Assembly: GCA_965116115.1 (NCBI GenBank)
Contig: OZ220486.1
Span: 4,526,001 to 4,590,000 of the forward strand
DNA: 64,000 bases
Reading direction: 5' to 3'
DNA from: JAPOXR01 sp965116115
GTDB lineage: Bacteria > Pseudomonadota > Alphaproteobacteria > Rhodobacterales > Rhodobacteraceae
The notes under the pieces were generated by a model. It did not search any database and had not been told where the DNA came from. It was given only the letters and a program-made list of their open reading frames with translations. This document shows, one piece after another, positions 55,683 to 64,000 of the stretch (within the stretch, counting starts at the first letter, position 1; each line of letters opens with the position of its first letter). A program made the translations under genes and the position numbers.

Positions 55683-56150
55683 ATGACGGATCAGCAGGAA
55701 CAAATCGGACGCAAGATATGGCATGTGCGGCTCGAAGATCATGAACGGGCTGAATTAGAGGAGATCGTTTCATCCGGCCGCGGTTCGGCCGAGCGGCGGC
55801 GGCGGGCGCATATTCTTCTTCTCACGGATGAGAACCGGAAGAGCGGTGCGCGCGCCGATGCCGACGCCGCCGATTCCGTCGGGGTCGGCACGGCGACGGT
55901 CGAGCGGCTCCGCCGGCGTTTCGTCGAGGAGGGTATGGCGGCCTTGGAGCGCAAGCCGCATTCGAACCGCGTTCCTCCGAAGCTTGACGGCGAGGGCGAG
56001 GCGAAGCTGACGATGATCGCCTGTTCGGAACCTCCCGAAGGGCGTTCCTCATGGACGCTGGAGCTGCTCGGCGAGCGGCTGGTCGCGTTGAATGTCGTTG
56101 ACAGCATTTCCCGGGAGACGGTCAGGAGGACATTAAAAAAAACGATTTGA
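55683..56150 (+). CDS. IS630 transposase OrfA, copy 2
   Basis: 155 residues, differing from copy 1 at one residue seen (Ala for Thr in EEGMAALE). Same A AAA AAC slippery heptamer before the stop. Acts as the DNA-binding half of the OrfAB fusion. Confidence 0.85.
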   Translation: MTDQQEQIGRKIWHVRLEDHERAELEEIVSSGRGSAERRRRAHILLLTDENRKSGARADADAADSVGVGTATVERLRRRFVEEGMAALERKPHSNRVPPKLDGEGEAKLTMIACSEPPEGRSSWTLELLGERLVALNVVDSISRETVRRTLKKTI

Positions 56151-56830
56151 AACCGCATCTTACGCGGTGTTGGTGCATTCCGGCGGAGAACAGCGGCGAC
56201 TTCGCATGCTTGATGGAGGATGTGCTCAGGGTCTATCAGAGGAAATTCAGCGAGGACGAGGTCCTGGTCTGCATGGACGAGGCGAGCAAGCAACAGACGA
56301 AGGAGGTCCGCACGGCTTTGCCGACCGCTCCCGGCCGGCCGGCGCGCTTCGACTGCGAATACGAGCGCAACGGGACGGCGAATCTGTTCATGGTTCATGC
56401 GCCGCTTGCGGGCTGGCGGCATGTCAAAATCACCGACCGCCGGACGAAGAAAGATTTCGCCGAGCTCCTCAGGGACATCGCTGATGTTCACTTCCCCGGC
56501 AAAAAAATCGTGCTGGTGATGGACAACCTTAACACGCATAAGCTGTCGAGTCTTTACCATGCTTTTCCGCCGGAGCAGGCGGGCAGGCTCTACGAGTGCT
56601 TCGAAGTTCATCACACGCCGAAACACGGCAGCTGGCTGAACATCGCCGAGAGCGAAATCAGCGTGCTGAGCCGTCAGTGCCTGTCCCGGCGCATTCCCGA
56701 CCGGAAGACGCTCTGCTGCGAGGTTTCGGCATGGGAAAAAGCGCGCAACGCCGACCCGGCCCCGGTCAAATGGCGGTTCACCGCCGAAGACGCGCGCATC
56801 AAACTGCATTCCCTTTATCCATCAATATAA
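56147..56830 (+). CDS. IS630 transposase OrfB, copy 2
   Basis: 227 residues with the full DDE triad (CMDEASKQQ, VMDNLNTH, NIAESEISVL). Differences from copy 1 are RLYECFEVHH for RLYERFEVHH and NADPAP for NADLAP. Expected to be made by -1 frameshifting from OrfA. Confidence 0.87.
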   Translation: MKPHLTRCWCIPAENSGDFACLMEDVLRVYQRKFSEDEVLVCMDEASKQQTKEVRTALPTAPGRPARFDCEYERNGTANLFMVHAPLAGWRHVKITDRRTKKDFAELLRDIADVHFPGKKIVLVMDNLNTHKLSSLYHAFPPEQAGRLYECFEVHHTPKHGSWLNIAESEISVLSRQCLSRRIPDRKTLCCEVSAWEKARNADPAPVKWRFTAEDARIKLHSLYPSI

Positions 56831-56847
56831 CAATGACAGACTACTAG

Positions 56848-57190
56848 CATGAAGACGCGAATGGATGATATGGAGCAGCAGAAAACGGAAATCCTGGCGC
56901 GCATGGCGGACGTCCCTACGGATGTGCCGGATATCAATCCGAATATTGCCGAAATCTACAAGACCAAGGTGATCCAGTTAAGTGATGGGCTGCCCGATCC
57001 CGAACTGCATGATCAGGCCGCCGAGGCGATCCGCGCGTTGGTGAAAGAAGTCGTACTGACGCCCGGTAACAAGCGTGGTAAGGTGAAGGCTACCCTACGC
57101 GGCGAGTTGATGGGCATTCTCGACATCGCGGCAGGGCGCAAAACCCGAAAACGCCTCCAAGTTATAACGAAAGAAGTTGCGAGCCCCTGA
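56848..57190 (+). pseudogene. Large serine recombinase, C-terminal fragment
   Basis: About 113 residues: a coiled-coil-like RMDDMEQQKTEILARMADVP, then NPNIAEIYKTKVIQLSDGL and EAIRALVKEVVLTPGNKRGK, LRGELMGILDIA. This is the typical tail of recombinase-domain (phage or element) serine integrases. The catalytic resolvase domain is missing and IS630 copy 2 stands at the break. It indicates an integrative element once present nearby. Confidence 0.78.
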
Positions 57191-57241
57191 AATGGACAGT
57201 CAAACTGCAATGCGTGAACAGAGGCCCGCGGAGCTGATCTG

Positions 57242-57673
57242 ATGTCGAACATGAAAACCGTTGAAAACAATGCGAACGTCGCCGATTTCCTGAATTCGGT
57301 TGAAAACGCGCGGCGCCGCGAAGACACGAAACGGGTCGCGGGCATGATGTCCGAGGTCACCGGCGAAACTCCGAAAATGTGGGGTGACAGCATCGTGGGA
57401 TTTGGCCGCTACGCCTACCGCCGGTCTGACGGTTCCCTCCACAGATGGATGCTCACAGCGGTGTCCCCGCGCAAAGCCGCGCTGACAGTCTACATCATGC
57501 CCGGCTTCAAACTCTATGGCGACCTTCTCAAGAAACTGGGCAAACACCGCTGTTCCATATCCTGCTTGTATATCACGCGGCTTGAAAATGTGGATTTCGA
57601 TGTGCTCACTGAACTCGTCCGGAGATCAGTTTCAGATATGCGCAAAAAGTCTCTCACGACATCCGGCAACTAG
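57242..57673 (+). CDS. DUF1801 domain protein (YdhG-like)
   Basis: 143 residues. The DUF1801 pattern is clear: VADFLNSVENARRREDTKRV, MMSEVTGETPKMWGDSIVGF, GRYAYRRSDG, FSPRK-like AVSPRKAALTVYIMPGF and GKHRCSISCLYITRLENVD. Function is not established; related to frataxin-like YdhG folds. The stop TAG at 57671-57673 coincides with the first bases of the adjoining IS5 element, so the native C-terminus may have been altered by a few residues. Confidence 0.85.
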   Translation: MSNMKTVENNANVADFLNSVENARRREDTKRVAGMMSEVTGETPKMWGDSIVGFGRYAYRRSDGSLHRWMLTAVSPRKAALTVYIMPGFKLYGDLLKKLGKHRCSISCLYITRLENVDFDVLTELVRRSVSDMRKKSLTTSGN

Positions 57674-58503
57674 GTAGTGGACTCAATTATCCCCTTTGCG
57701 TCATTCCGCAGCAGGCAGCGGATGACGGTCAGGATGACAGCGGCGGCGAAGTTGCGGGCTCGCTTGTCAAAGCGGGTCGCGACCCGCCGGAACTCTTTGA
57801 TTCTTCCGAAGAAACGCTCAATGACATTGCGCTTCGCATAGACAGCTTTATCCAGCGGCCGCTGCCGCCTGCGGTTCGACTTCGACGGAATGACGGCCCG
57901 GCAGCCGGCTTCCGCCGTTTGCTTGAGAACGGCCTCGGCATCGTAAGCCTTGTCGGCGATCAGGACGCAGCCGGCTTCAAGGCCGTCAAGAAGGGGCGCC
58001 GCCTCGGCGCAGTCGGCGGCCTGCCCGGGCGACAGGCGCATGCGGCGCAGCCCGCCCTTGCCGTCGACCATGGCATGGATTTTTGTTGTCCAGCCGCCCC
58101 GGGAACGCCCGATCTCCTGCGGCACGCCGTCCTTACGCGACCCGGCGGCATGGCGGTGAGCTCGGATCGACGACGAGTCGATCATCCGGCTCCGCGGCGC
58201 CGGATCGCCGTCGTCCTTTTCGTCCGCGGCTTCTTCTTCCGCTTCTTCAAGTCGTTGAATATCATCAAGAATCTTCTGCCAGCGGCCCGATTTGCTCCAG
58301 CGGTTAAAGCGGTTGTGACAGGTCGTGTAAGGCCCGTAACGCTCAGGCAGATCCCGCCATGGCATGCCGGTGCGCAGCACGAAGCATATCCCGTCTATTA
58401 CCTTACGATCGTCCTTGCGCGGAGGTCCCGGCAGACCTTTCGGCATCACACGCTCCATCCGCTGCCATTGCTCGTTCGTCATATCATGCCGGCTGCCGAT
58501 CAT
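57670..58503 (-). CDS. IS5-family transposase
   Basis: 277 residues, single frame. N-terminal HDMTNEQWQRMERVMP and GICFVLRTGMPWRDLPERYG, then the DDE domain: MIDSSSIRAHRHAAG with the first Asp, VLIADKAYDAEAVL with the second Asp, and AKRNVIERFFGRIKEFRRVA with the catalytic Glu. Full length for the group, so probably functional. The stop codon straddles the insertion site. Confidence 0.9.
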   Translation of the reverse strand: MIGSRHDMTNEQWQRMERVMPKGLPGPPRKDDRKVIDGICFVLRTGMPWRDLPERYGPYTTCHNRFNRWSKSGRWQKILDDIQRLEEAEEEAADEKDDGDPAPRSRMIDSSSIRAHRHAAGSRKDGVPQEIGRSRGGWTTKIHAMVDGKGGLRRMRLSPGQAADCAEAAPLLDGLEAGCVLIADKAYDAEAVLKQTAEAGCRAVIPSKSNRRRQRPLDKAVYAKRNVIERFFGRIKEFRRVATRFDKRARNFAAAVILTVIRCLLRNDAKGIIESTT

Positions 58504-58593
58504 TTCAAATCTCCTTCAAGCATTCTCACCGCTGGTCGCGCGGCACTGTGCCGCAACCCGCTCGGCATGTCAAATGTTTGGGTACACAACCTA
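57671..58593 (-). mobile_element. IS5-family insertion sequence, intact
   Basis: About 923 bases with imperfect terminal inverted repeats TAGGTAGTGGACTCAA and TAGGTTGTGTACCCAA. It carries one transposase gene on the minus strand. It is the best-preserved of at least five copies in the window (others at 14604-15190, 18640-19405, 36680-37345, 58612-58920). Confidence 0.85.
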
Positions 58594-58611
58594 AGCGCTC
58601 GAAGAGTCTCC

Positions 58612-58920
58612 GAACATACTGAAACCGGCTGTGTCCTGATCGCCGACAAAGCTTATGATGATGACGCCGTTCTCAAGCGGGCGGCGGAAGCCGGCTGCCG
58701 GGCCGTCATTCTGTCAAAGTCGAACCTCAAGGGGTGTCGGCCGCCCGATGCAGCCACCTATGCGGCGCGTGATGTTATTGAGCGTTTATTCAGAAGAATG
58801 AAAAGTTCCGACGGATCGTGACCTGCTTTGACAAGCGGACGTGCAACTTCGCCGCCGCTGTCATCCTCACCGTCGTCCGCCGCCTGCTGCGGAATGCCGC
58901 AAAGCTGATGATTGAGTCCA
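58612..58920 (+). mobile_element. IS5-family transposase C-terminal remnant
   Basis: Plus-strand frames read CVLIADKAYDDDAVLKRAAE, AVILSKSNLKGCRPPDAATY and ARDVIERLFRRMK, then after a frameshift the AAVILTVVRRLLRNAAKLMI tail. It begins 20 bases after the intact IS5 copy and is in opposite orientation to it. Confidence 0.8.
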
Positions 58921-59326
58921 CGGCCTGGCCCTTCAATTTTTTGGATGCAGAACCAAACAAACCCTCCCCACCCTTCGCAAGGTCCGGATCGGAAAAACAG
59001 GAAAAATCCGCGATTATGGCATTTCCGCAACACGCCGACAAACAGCCCCTTCCCTCGGGGTGACACCGCGGCCGGCGGGATGTGGAATTCGTCATGCGCG
59101 ACATCGCGTATCAAGCGCTGGATACCCGGCCGCGGGATCGTGCTGACCCCGGGTCGCGGCATCCTCATGGGAACCGACGATTTCCTACCGTTCTTGAGCA
59201 GCGCGTTCGCAGCACAGCCAGAACGGATCCTCAATCAATACCTCGCTCTGATTGCCGGGGGAACAGCGGGCGCAAAAGGCAGCGCGGATTATGGTTGATC
59301 TCCTGTCTTCGCCCCGAATATGTTTT
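58921..59326. other. Spacer without recognised gene
   Basis: About 400 bases between an IS5 remnant and vapC. A plus-strand frame at 59130-59298 (RGIVLTPGRGILMGTDDFLP) is protein-like but matches nothing I recognise. Confidence 0.4.
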
Positions 59327-59692
59327 CTACAGGGTGTAAGGTTTGCGCACCCCGGGATCGTCAGGCGAAAAATCCTTGGTGTTGCGGGTCACGAGCAGAC
59401 GTCCGGTGGTCTGCGCCGTGGCCCAGATCACCGCATCAGGCAGTTTGATACGCTGTGCGCGACGCAATTCCACTGCATATTTGGCGATCTCATCGTCTAA
59501 TGCGATAACTTTGAAGCCATCAAGGAATCGCCGGGTCGGCTCAACCAAATCGTCTTTTGCCCCGGCCATCACTTCCATCCAGGTGATGATGCTGACGGCA
59601 CGGCTTTCGAAGCGCCCGATTTCCTCACGGGCGTGAGGAATGGCGTTCAGATGATCGATGAGGATATTGGTATCGAAAAGCGCACCTACCAT
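59327..59692 (-). CDS. VapC-type PIN ribonuclease toxin
   Basis: 121 residues. PIN-domain acidic residues are all visible: LFDTNILIDHL (Asp 7), ITWMEVMAGA (Glu 40), LPDAVIWATA (Asp) and LLVTRNTKDFSP (Asn/Asp). VapC toxins cut tRNA or rRNA when freed from VapB. Its start overlaps the antitoxin end by 7 bases. Both genes are intact. Confidence 0.92.
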   Translation of the reverse strand: MVGALFDTNILIDHLNAIPHAREEIGRFESRAVSIITWMEVMAGAKDDLVEPTRRFLDGFKVIALDDEIAKYAVELRRAQRIKLPDAVIWATAQTTGRLLVTRNTKDFSPDDPGVRKPYTL

Positions 59693-59901
59693 TCACTGCG
59701 CGCCTTTTCCTGATAGGCCAGCCCATCGACCTTGCGCTTCCCCCACAGGCCGAATCCATCTTCGACCTGTTCGCGGTGATGGCGGGCAAGATAATCGTTT
59801 ATAGCCGCTCTGATGAGGGCAGCACGCGATTGACGCACGCGTTTGGCAAGAATGTCCAACGCATCGACCTGCGCATCGTTCATATCGACAAGGGTTCGCA
59901 T
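59686..59901 (-). CDS. Ribbon-helix-helix antitoxin (VapB/CopG-like)
   Basis: 71 residues from ATG 59901: MRTLVDMNDAQVDALDILAK and RQSRAALIRAAINDYLARH form a CopG-type ribbon-helix-helix; the tail FGLWGKRKVDGLAYQEKAR is the toxin-binding end. The frame is open upstream to 60012, but those residues cross the promoter-like palindrome and are unconserved. Would neutralise the VapC encoded downstream and repress its own operon. Confidence 0.85.
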   Translation of the reverse strand: MRTLVDMNDAQVDALDILAKRVRQSRAALIRAAINDYLARHHREQVEDGFGLWGKRKVDGLAYQEKARSEW

Positions 59902-59915
59902 CGCAGTCTCCACTA

Positions 59916-59940
59916 GATATATTGTATGCATATCATATAA
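59916..59940 (-). promoter_or_regulatory. Candidate autoregulatory operator of vapBC
   Basis: An AT-rich imperfect palindrome, GATATATTGTATGCATATCA followed by TATAA, centred on TATGCATA, lies 15 bases upstream of the antitoxin start. It suits a VapB ribbon-helix-helix site overlapping the promoter. Confidence 0.45.
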
Positions 59941-60066
59941 CACGCCGCGAAGGAAAGGCCTTCTCGGCGCATGCATCATTCCTCCGATCCACTCATTTCT
60001 TGTCATCCCCATCCACCATAGTTCATGTCAGCCGAAAATATACCAACCGCTTGACTCCATATGTTT

Positions 60067-60429
60067 TCAATGTTGCCGGGGTTCTCCATATGCCGTTTCA
60101 CATCCTCGCACAGCTTGCCTTGATTGCCCTTCAGCGCAAGAATGTACCTTGCCCCCGCCGGCCTTCACGGCTTTTGATATCGCCAGTTGCGCGTGCATCG
60201 CATCCGCCGCTGCCGTCGGGCCTTGGATATCGGGGAGATTCAGAAGAGCGGGGATCGCCGCGACCTTATCCGGCTTCCCGTCGACGGACGTCCGCGCGGA
60301 ATGCGGAAGCTGCCGTTGCGAAGCGTCAGCGGATGACCGGCGCAATGAATAATTCCCTTTTCTGCCGGAAATCCGGTGATTCAGGCCTGATCGCGGTAAT
60401 CTTCGATACGACTTGAAATATGAGAGCAA
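60067..60429 (-). mobile_element. ISAs1-family transposase remnant
   Basis: Minus-strand text SADASQRQLPHSARTSVDGK, KVAAIPALLNLPDIQGPTAA, ADAMHAQLAISKAV matches the central DDE part of ISAs1 transposases (EITAIPALLDLL.., DAMGTQ). The catalytic Asp of the DAM motif is kept but the frame is broken after GGGK. No ends were recognised. Confidence 0.7.
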
Positions 60430-60760
60430 CCGGTCAGATAGCCGGCGGCGTGTTCAGATTCAGCATGCCGGCTGAGCCCCGGCGATTCCCCGGATTGTTA
60501 AACCCGCGGTCGAAACAGCAGGCCCGGAGATCCGGAAACTGCTCCTGCGCCGCCGCGACGATGGAAACGGCATGATGAACGTCGGAACTTTCCCACATGA
60601 TCTCATGGCAGATAATGAACTGATACCAGCCCTCAACGACAAAGACCGGAACTGCTGGTTCTACGGTCGGGCCAGCCTTGCCTTAGCGATCCACCGCGTA
60701 TGCGGCCCGAAAATCGAAAACACTTTGTAACCGGCCATTATGTCGAGCAAAAAAGAACCT
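60430..60760. other. Spacer without recognised gene
   Basis: About 330 bases between two transposon remnants. A plus-strand frame ends ALAIHRVCGPKIENTL at about 60730 without recognisable family. Confidence 0.4.
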
Positions 60761-61640
60761 GACTAAGGCCTGTGGACAATCACTTTGCCGCGATCAGACC
60801 GGCGGCTGGATAGATCGCCGCCGCGAAACTTGCATCGGTCTTATCATACCGCGTCGTGATCGTGCGGAACTCCTGATTTTCGAAAAGAAATTCTCGATCC
60901 AGTGCCGCCAGCGGTACATACCGCGGTCGTAATCCCGAACCTGCCGCCGATTCTTCCGCGGAGGAATCACCGCCTCGGAGCCGCGCTCCTCAAGCTCCTT
61001 AAGCAGCTGGTCGGCGTCGAAAGCCCGGTCGGCTATCAAAGCCCCGAAGGACAGACCCTTCATAAGCCGCGGCGTTCCGACAAGATCATGCTTCTGACCG
61101 GGAACAATCACGAACCGCACCAAAGTAACCGAGCGCGTCCGTGACCGCGACGGTCTTGCCAGCCAAGCCGCCCAAGGAACGCCCGATACCCTGTCGGCAG
61201 GGCCCCTTTTTCCCCCCGAAGCCTTCGGATGCGCCCGCACGATATAACCGTCAATGAATACTTATTCGAAATCGAACGACTCGAATAACGTATTGAAAAC
61301 AAGCTCAAAAACACCCGAAATTGCCAGCCGCGGAACCGCTTGCACACGTTGTGCTGCTTGCCGAACCGTGGCGGAAGATCGCGCCAGGGAGCGCCCGTCC
61401 GGATGCGCTGGAGCACCGCCTCAACGAAAAGCCGGTCATCCGCCGCGGCAGTGCCGGGGTCGGTTGCTTTGCCGGGAAGAAGCGGTTCGGTCCGCTGCTG
61501 CATTTTATCATTCAGCATGGTTCTGTCAGCGTTCATTCATCTCTCTGACTGTCTCGCGTGCGGCGCCGCCGGTGCTCGTTAAGATGATGCTGGCAGCGAA
61601 TCGCCCGAAGCGCAACCCCATTTGTCCACAGGCCTTAGTC
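60761..61640 (-). mobile_element. IS5-family (different subgroup) element, degenerate transposase
   Basis: 880 bases bounded by GACTAAGGCCTGTGGACAA on the left and its inverted copy on the right (one mismatch-free 19-base arm). The minus strand has PLLPGKATDPGTAAADDRLF, VEAVLQRIRTGAPWRDLPPR, IVRAHPKASGGKRG, ALIADRAFDADQLLKELEER and MYRWRHWIENFFSKI in at least two frames, with a TAA in FDFE-V-FIDG. The DDE text is nearly complete but needs frame changes, so it is probably inactive. Confidence 0.8.
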
Positions 61641-61799
61641 ATCGCTGAACTTATTTCCGGCGGAAAAGCCGGCAATACAATGCGGGGAAACGCCTCAATC
61701 GTTCAAGTTTCAGAAGACGAAACCCTGTCGCTGCGGATTATGCGTTTTGCAGCCGGATGGCGGCCGAAGTCGCCGAAGAACGGATCATGATCCACCCGG

Positions 61800-62810
61800 T
61801 TACAACCGATGACCGTCCGGGCCGAACAAGAACTGATCGCATTCTTCCCAGACAATACCGCATTCGCTGCCTTCGTCCGGAATAACTCCGGACCCGTGCT
61901 GCCTCAGCGTGAAAAGCGTTCCGTCCGCCAGCCGCATGTGCAGGAGCGTCTCGGCCCCCAGTGCCTCGGCGAACGTCATTCGGGCACGGATACGACCGGT
62001 TTCGGGCGGGCAAAGGTGCGCATGTTCGGGCCGGATTCCCAGAGTCGACTCCCCGGTGCCGTCCGCGCCGACGGCACTGGAAGGCAGGAAGTTCGTGGCC
62101 GGGGATCCAATGAAGCCGGCGACAAACTTGGTCTTCGGATTCGAGTAAACCGCTAACGGCTCACCCACTTGATCGGCGACACCGGCATTCATGATCATCA
62201 TTTGATCGGCGAGTGTCATCGCCTCCACCTGATCGTGGGTCACATAAAGCGAAGTGATTCCCAGCTCCTTTTGCAGATTCTTGATGTCCAAGCGCATCTG
62301 AACCCTGAGCTTCGCGTCCAGATTGCTGAGCGGCTCATCAAATAGGAACGCCTTGGGCTTGCGCACGATAGCTCGTCCCATCGCGACCCTCTGCCGCTGG
62401 CCGCCGGATAGTTCGCGTGGTCTTCTGTCCAGCAGCGAGGTCAGCTGCAGCATTTCAGCCGCTGTCGTCACGCGTCTCTTGATCTCGCTCCGGGGCACGC
62501 GCGCGATCTTCAATCCGTAGGCCATGTTGGCGAAAACCGACATATGCGGGTAGAGTGCGTAATTCTGGAACACCATGGCGATATCGCGGTCCATGGGTTC
62601 GATTCCGTTCACGCGCCTGCCGTCGATGCGAACTTCGCCTTCGGTTATCGTCTCGAGCCCCGCCACCATCCTCAGCAACGTCGATTTTCCGCAGCCGGAC
62701 GGACCGACAATGACAATGAATGCACCGTCATCGATTTCGATGGACACCCCGTGTATGATTTCGGCCTTGCCGAAACTCTTGCGGACATTATCAAGCTTGA
62801 TCGCTGCCAT
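61800..62810 (-). CDS. ugpC: sn-glycerol-3-phosphate ABC transporter ATPase UgpC
   Basis: 336 residues. ABC domain with Walker A GPSGCGKST, LSGGQRQRVAMGRAIVRKP, Walker B FLFDEPLSNLDAKLR and the H-loop in VTHDQVEAM; C-terminal TOBE/OB domain (LGIRPEHAHL) as in MalK/UgpC. It energises uptake of glycerol-3-phosphate and glycerophosphodiesters. Assignment to Ugp rests on the neighbouring permeases. Four bases or fewer separate it from ugpE. A 160-base spacer with no gene separates it from the IS element downstream. Confidence 0.9.
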   Translation of the reverse strand: MAAIKLDNVRKSFGKAEIIHGVSIEIDDGAFIVIVGPSGCGKSTLLRMVAGLETITEGEVRIDGRRVNGIEPMDRDIAMVFQNYALYPHMSVFANMAYGLKIARVPRSEIKRRVTTAAEMLQLTSLLDRRPRELSGGQRQRVAMGRAIVRKPKAFLFDEPLSNLDAKLRVQMRLDIKNLQKELGITSLYVTHDQVEAMTLADQMMIMNAGVADQVGEPLAVYSNPKTKFVAGFIGSPATNFLPSSAVGADGTGESTLGIRPEHAHLCPPETGRIRARMTFAEALGAETLLHMRLADGTLFTLRQHGSGVIPDEGSECGIVWEECDQFLFGPDGHRL

Positions 62811-62813
62811 ATT

Positions 62814-63662
62814 CTATTTCTCGCTTTCCATGAGACCGCGGACGAATAGTTTCTGCATCAAGATGACGACAAGGACCGGTGGAATCATGGCGAGAATTGA
62901 AGTCGCCATGATAACCGGCCAGTCCGCCACATCATCACCGGAGGGAAACATCTGCTTGATGCCCATCACAATGGTGTTCATCTGCGGATCGGTGGTAATG
63001 AGCAACGGCCAGAGATACTGGTTCCATCCGTAAATAAACAGAATAACGAACAACGCGGCGATGGTGGTCCGGCTCATCGGCAACAGAATGTCCAAGAAGA
63101 AGCGCATTGGGCGGGAGCCATCGACCCGCGCCGCCTCGGCCAGTTCGTCAGGGACCGTCAGAAAGAACTGCCGAAACAGGAAGGTAGCGGTGGCTGAAGC
63201 GATCAGCGGAAAAATCAAACCGGAATACGAATTCAGCATTCCGAAATCGGCGACCACTTCATAGGTGGGAACGATCCGGACTTCCACCGGCAGCATAAGT
63301 GTCAGGAAGATCAGCCAGAAGGCAACACGGCGGCCGGGAAAACGGAAATAAACGATCGCGAACGCCGACAGCAGGGAGATAATGATTTTCCCTAAAGCGA
63401 TCCCCGCCGCCATGACCGCTGAATTCAACAGCATCCGCGCCACCGGAGCGTTGATTCCGGAGACGAGCGCACGGGTATAATTTTCCAGAAGCTGGTCGCC
63501 GGGCCATAGCGGCATGGGAGGTTTCACGATTTCCGGTTGGGTGACCGTTGATGCCACGAACGCCAACCAGATAGGAAAGAAAATCAGCAGAACACCGGAT
63601 ATCAGTCCGACATGGATCATCCAGTAAGACCATCCGCGTTTTTCCACCATGCCCGACATCAA
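62814..63662 (-). CDS. ugpE: sn-glycerol-3-phosphate ABC transporter permease UgpE
   Basis: 282 residues, six transmembrane segments. It follows E. coli UgpE closely: FPIWLAFVAST, WPGDQLLENYTRALVSG, ALGKIIISLLSAFAIVYFRF, LMLPVEVRIVPTYEV, FLFRQFFLTVPDELAEAARV (EAA loop) and FVRGLMESEK at the end. Overlaps the end of ugpA by 4 bases. Confidence 0.95.
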   Translation of the reverse strand: MMSGMVEKRGWSYWMIHVGLISGVLLIFFPIWLAFVASTVTQPEIVKPPMPLWPGDQLLENYTRALVSGINAPVARMLLNSAVMAAGIALGKIIISLLSAFAIVYFRFPGRRVAFWLIFLTLMLPVEVRIVPTYEVVADFGMLNSYSGLIFPLIASATATFLFRQFFLTVPDELAEAARVDGSRPMRFFLDILLPMSRTTIAALFVILFIYGWNQYLWPLLITTDPQMNTIVMGIKQMFPSGDDVADWPVIMATSILAMIPPVLVVILMQKLFVRGLMESEK

Positions 63663-64000
63663 TAGTGGACCTTTCGCTCAATATACTTGAATTGTATGAT
63701 CGTGAGCAGGCCGACCACAACCAGCAATATAACCGACTGCGCGGCGGATGATCCCAGATCCTGGCCGACAAAGCCATCGGCAAAAACCTTGTAAACCAAG
63801 ATGTTGGTGTCTTGGCGGGGACCGCCGGCGGTGATGGTGTGAATGACTCCGAATGTTTCGAAAAACGCGTAGACGACATTCACCACCAGCAGAAAGAACG
63901 TGGTCGGCGACAGGAGAGGAAAGACGATCGTCCGGAACCTTTTCCAGAACCGCGCGCCGTCGATCGCCGCGGCTTCGATTACGGATTTCGGAATCGCTTG
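63659..64000 (-). CDS. ugpA: sn-glycerol-3-phosphate ABC transporter permease UgpA, 3' part
   Basis: The last ~113 codons of a permease whose start is beyond the window edge. The EAA motif IPKSVIEAAAIDGARFWKRF, VFPLLSPTTFFLLVVNVVYA, GVIHTITAGGPRQDTNILVY and FKYIERKVHY are typical of UgpA. Forms the heterodimeric channel with UgpE. The binding-protein gene ugpB would be expected further upstream. Confidence 0.93.
   Translation of the reverse strand, partial: QAIPKSVIEAAAIDGARFWKRFRTIVFPLLSPTTFFLLVVNVVYAFFETFGVIHTITAGGPRQDTNILVYKVFADGFVGQDLGSSAAQSVILLVVVGLLTIIQFKYIERKVHY

Larger units (their letters stand above)
55474..56847 (+). mobile_element. IS630-family insertion sequence, intact copy 2
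   Basis: 1374 bases, CTAG at both ends, the same orientation and nearly the same sequence as copy 1. Small differences include GTGGTAG for GCAGCAG in the leader and one Arg to Cys change in OrfB. Left flank is hsdS, right flank is a serine recombinase C-terminus, so the two flanks were not originally one gene. Confidence 0.9.

Noticed and set aside
59082..59339. Possible gene in the spacer before vapC
   Set aside because: Frame is short, Arg-rich and without family resemblance or ribosome-binding site.
1..64000. CRISPR array
   Set aside because: No regularly spaced 25-40 base repeats were seen; the repeats present are transposon copies.

Overview
The window comes from a GC-rich alphaproteobacterium. 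The gene order grpE-hrcA divergent from rph-rdgB-hemW, single-domain FrcA-type sugar ABC genes and a Ugp transporter all fit that group; this is an inference from family knowledge, with no 16S in view. The genome looks as if it is decaying under insertion-sequence pressure. Remnants of IS630, IS5, IS4/Tn5-like, ISAs1 and possibly IS66 elements, several MITE-like derivatives and many frameshifted genes lie between well-preserved operons.

Layout. 1-2100: IS630 remnant, a PemK/MazF-like toxin with a frameshifted Phd/YefM-like antitoxin, and a MITE. 2104-9433: housekeeping block mutS, grpE, hrcA, rph, rdgB, hemW. 9484-11262: compact type II restriction-modification pair with a relic of a second methyltransferase and an IS630-derived MITE. 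11633-13128: AhpD-like protein and an OmpA-like protein. 13200-19830: a mobile-element graveyard with a duplicated ~1.4-1.6 kb segment, a DUF433/VapC45-type toxin-antitoxin pair and fragments of transposases. 19832-28005: a large Eco57I-type methyltransferase broken by several frameshifts, a decayed ImmA/XRE-like gene and an intact 1128-residue PLD-nuclease/SNF2-helicase; together they look like a restriction-type defence locus. 28278-36496: a fructoside utilisation operon on the minus strand (binding protein, GH32-like hydrolase, PfkB kinase, FrcK-like kinase, ROK regulator, ABC ATPase, permease). 37629-43004: Uma2-type protein, a three-gene overlapping operon (DUF262, AAA ATPase, unknown protein) and a phosphorothioate-DNA-dependent HNH endonuclease. 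44044-49929: a divergent sugar-acid/sugar catabolic cluster (class II aldolase, Tm-1-like protein; MBL hydrolase, HAD phosphatase, second class II aldolase, FGGY kinase) around a perfect inverted repeat. 49947-57190: a tRNA 3'-end fragment, then a dismantled type I restriction locus (hsdM, rhuM, hsdS) cut by two nearly identical IS630 copies and an ISAs1 derivative. 57242-61640: DUF1801 gene, IS5 copies and a VapBC pair. 61800-64000: ugpC, ugpE and the 3' part of ugpA.

How the parts work together. The fructoside operon would take up a fructose-containing sugar, hydrolyse and phosphorylate it under ROK control. The divergent cluster probably degrades a phosphorylated sugar or sugar acid. Four separate restriction or defence loci plus three toxin-antitoxin pairs mark a defence-rich accessory region. 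In two of them the protective partner (antitoxin; methyltransferase) is broken while the harmful partner still has an intact reading frame.
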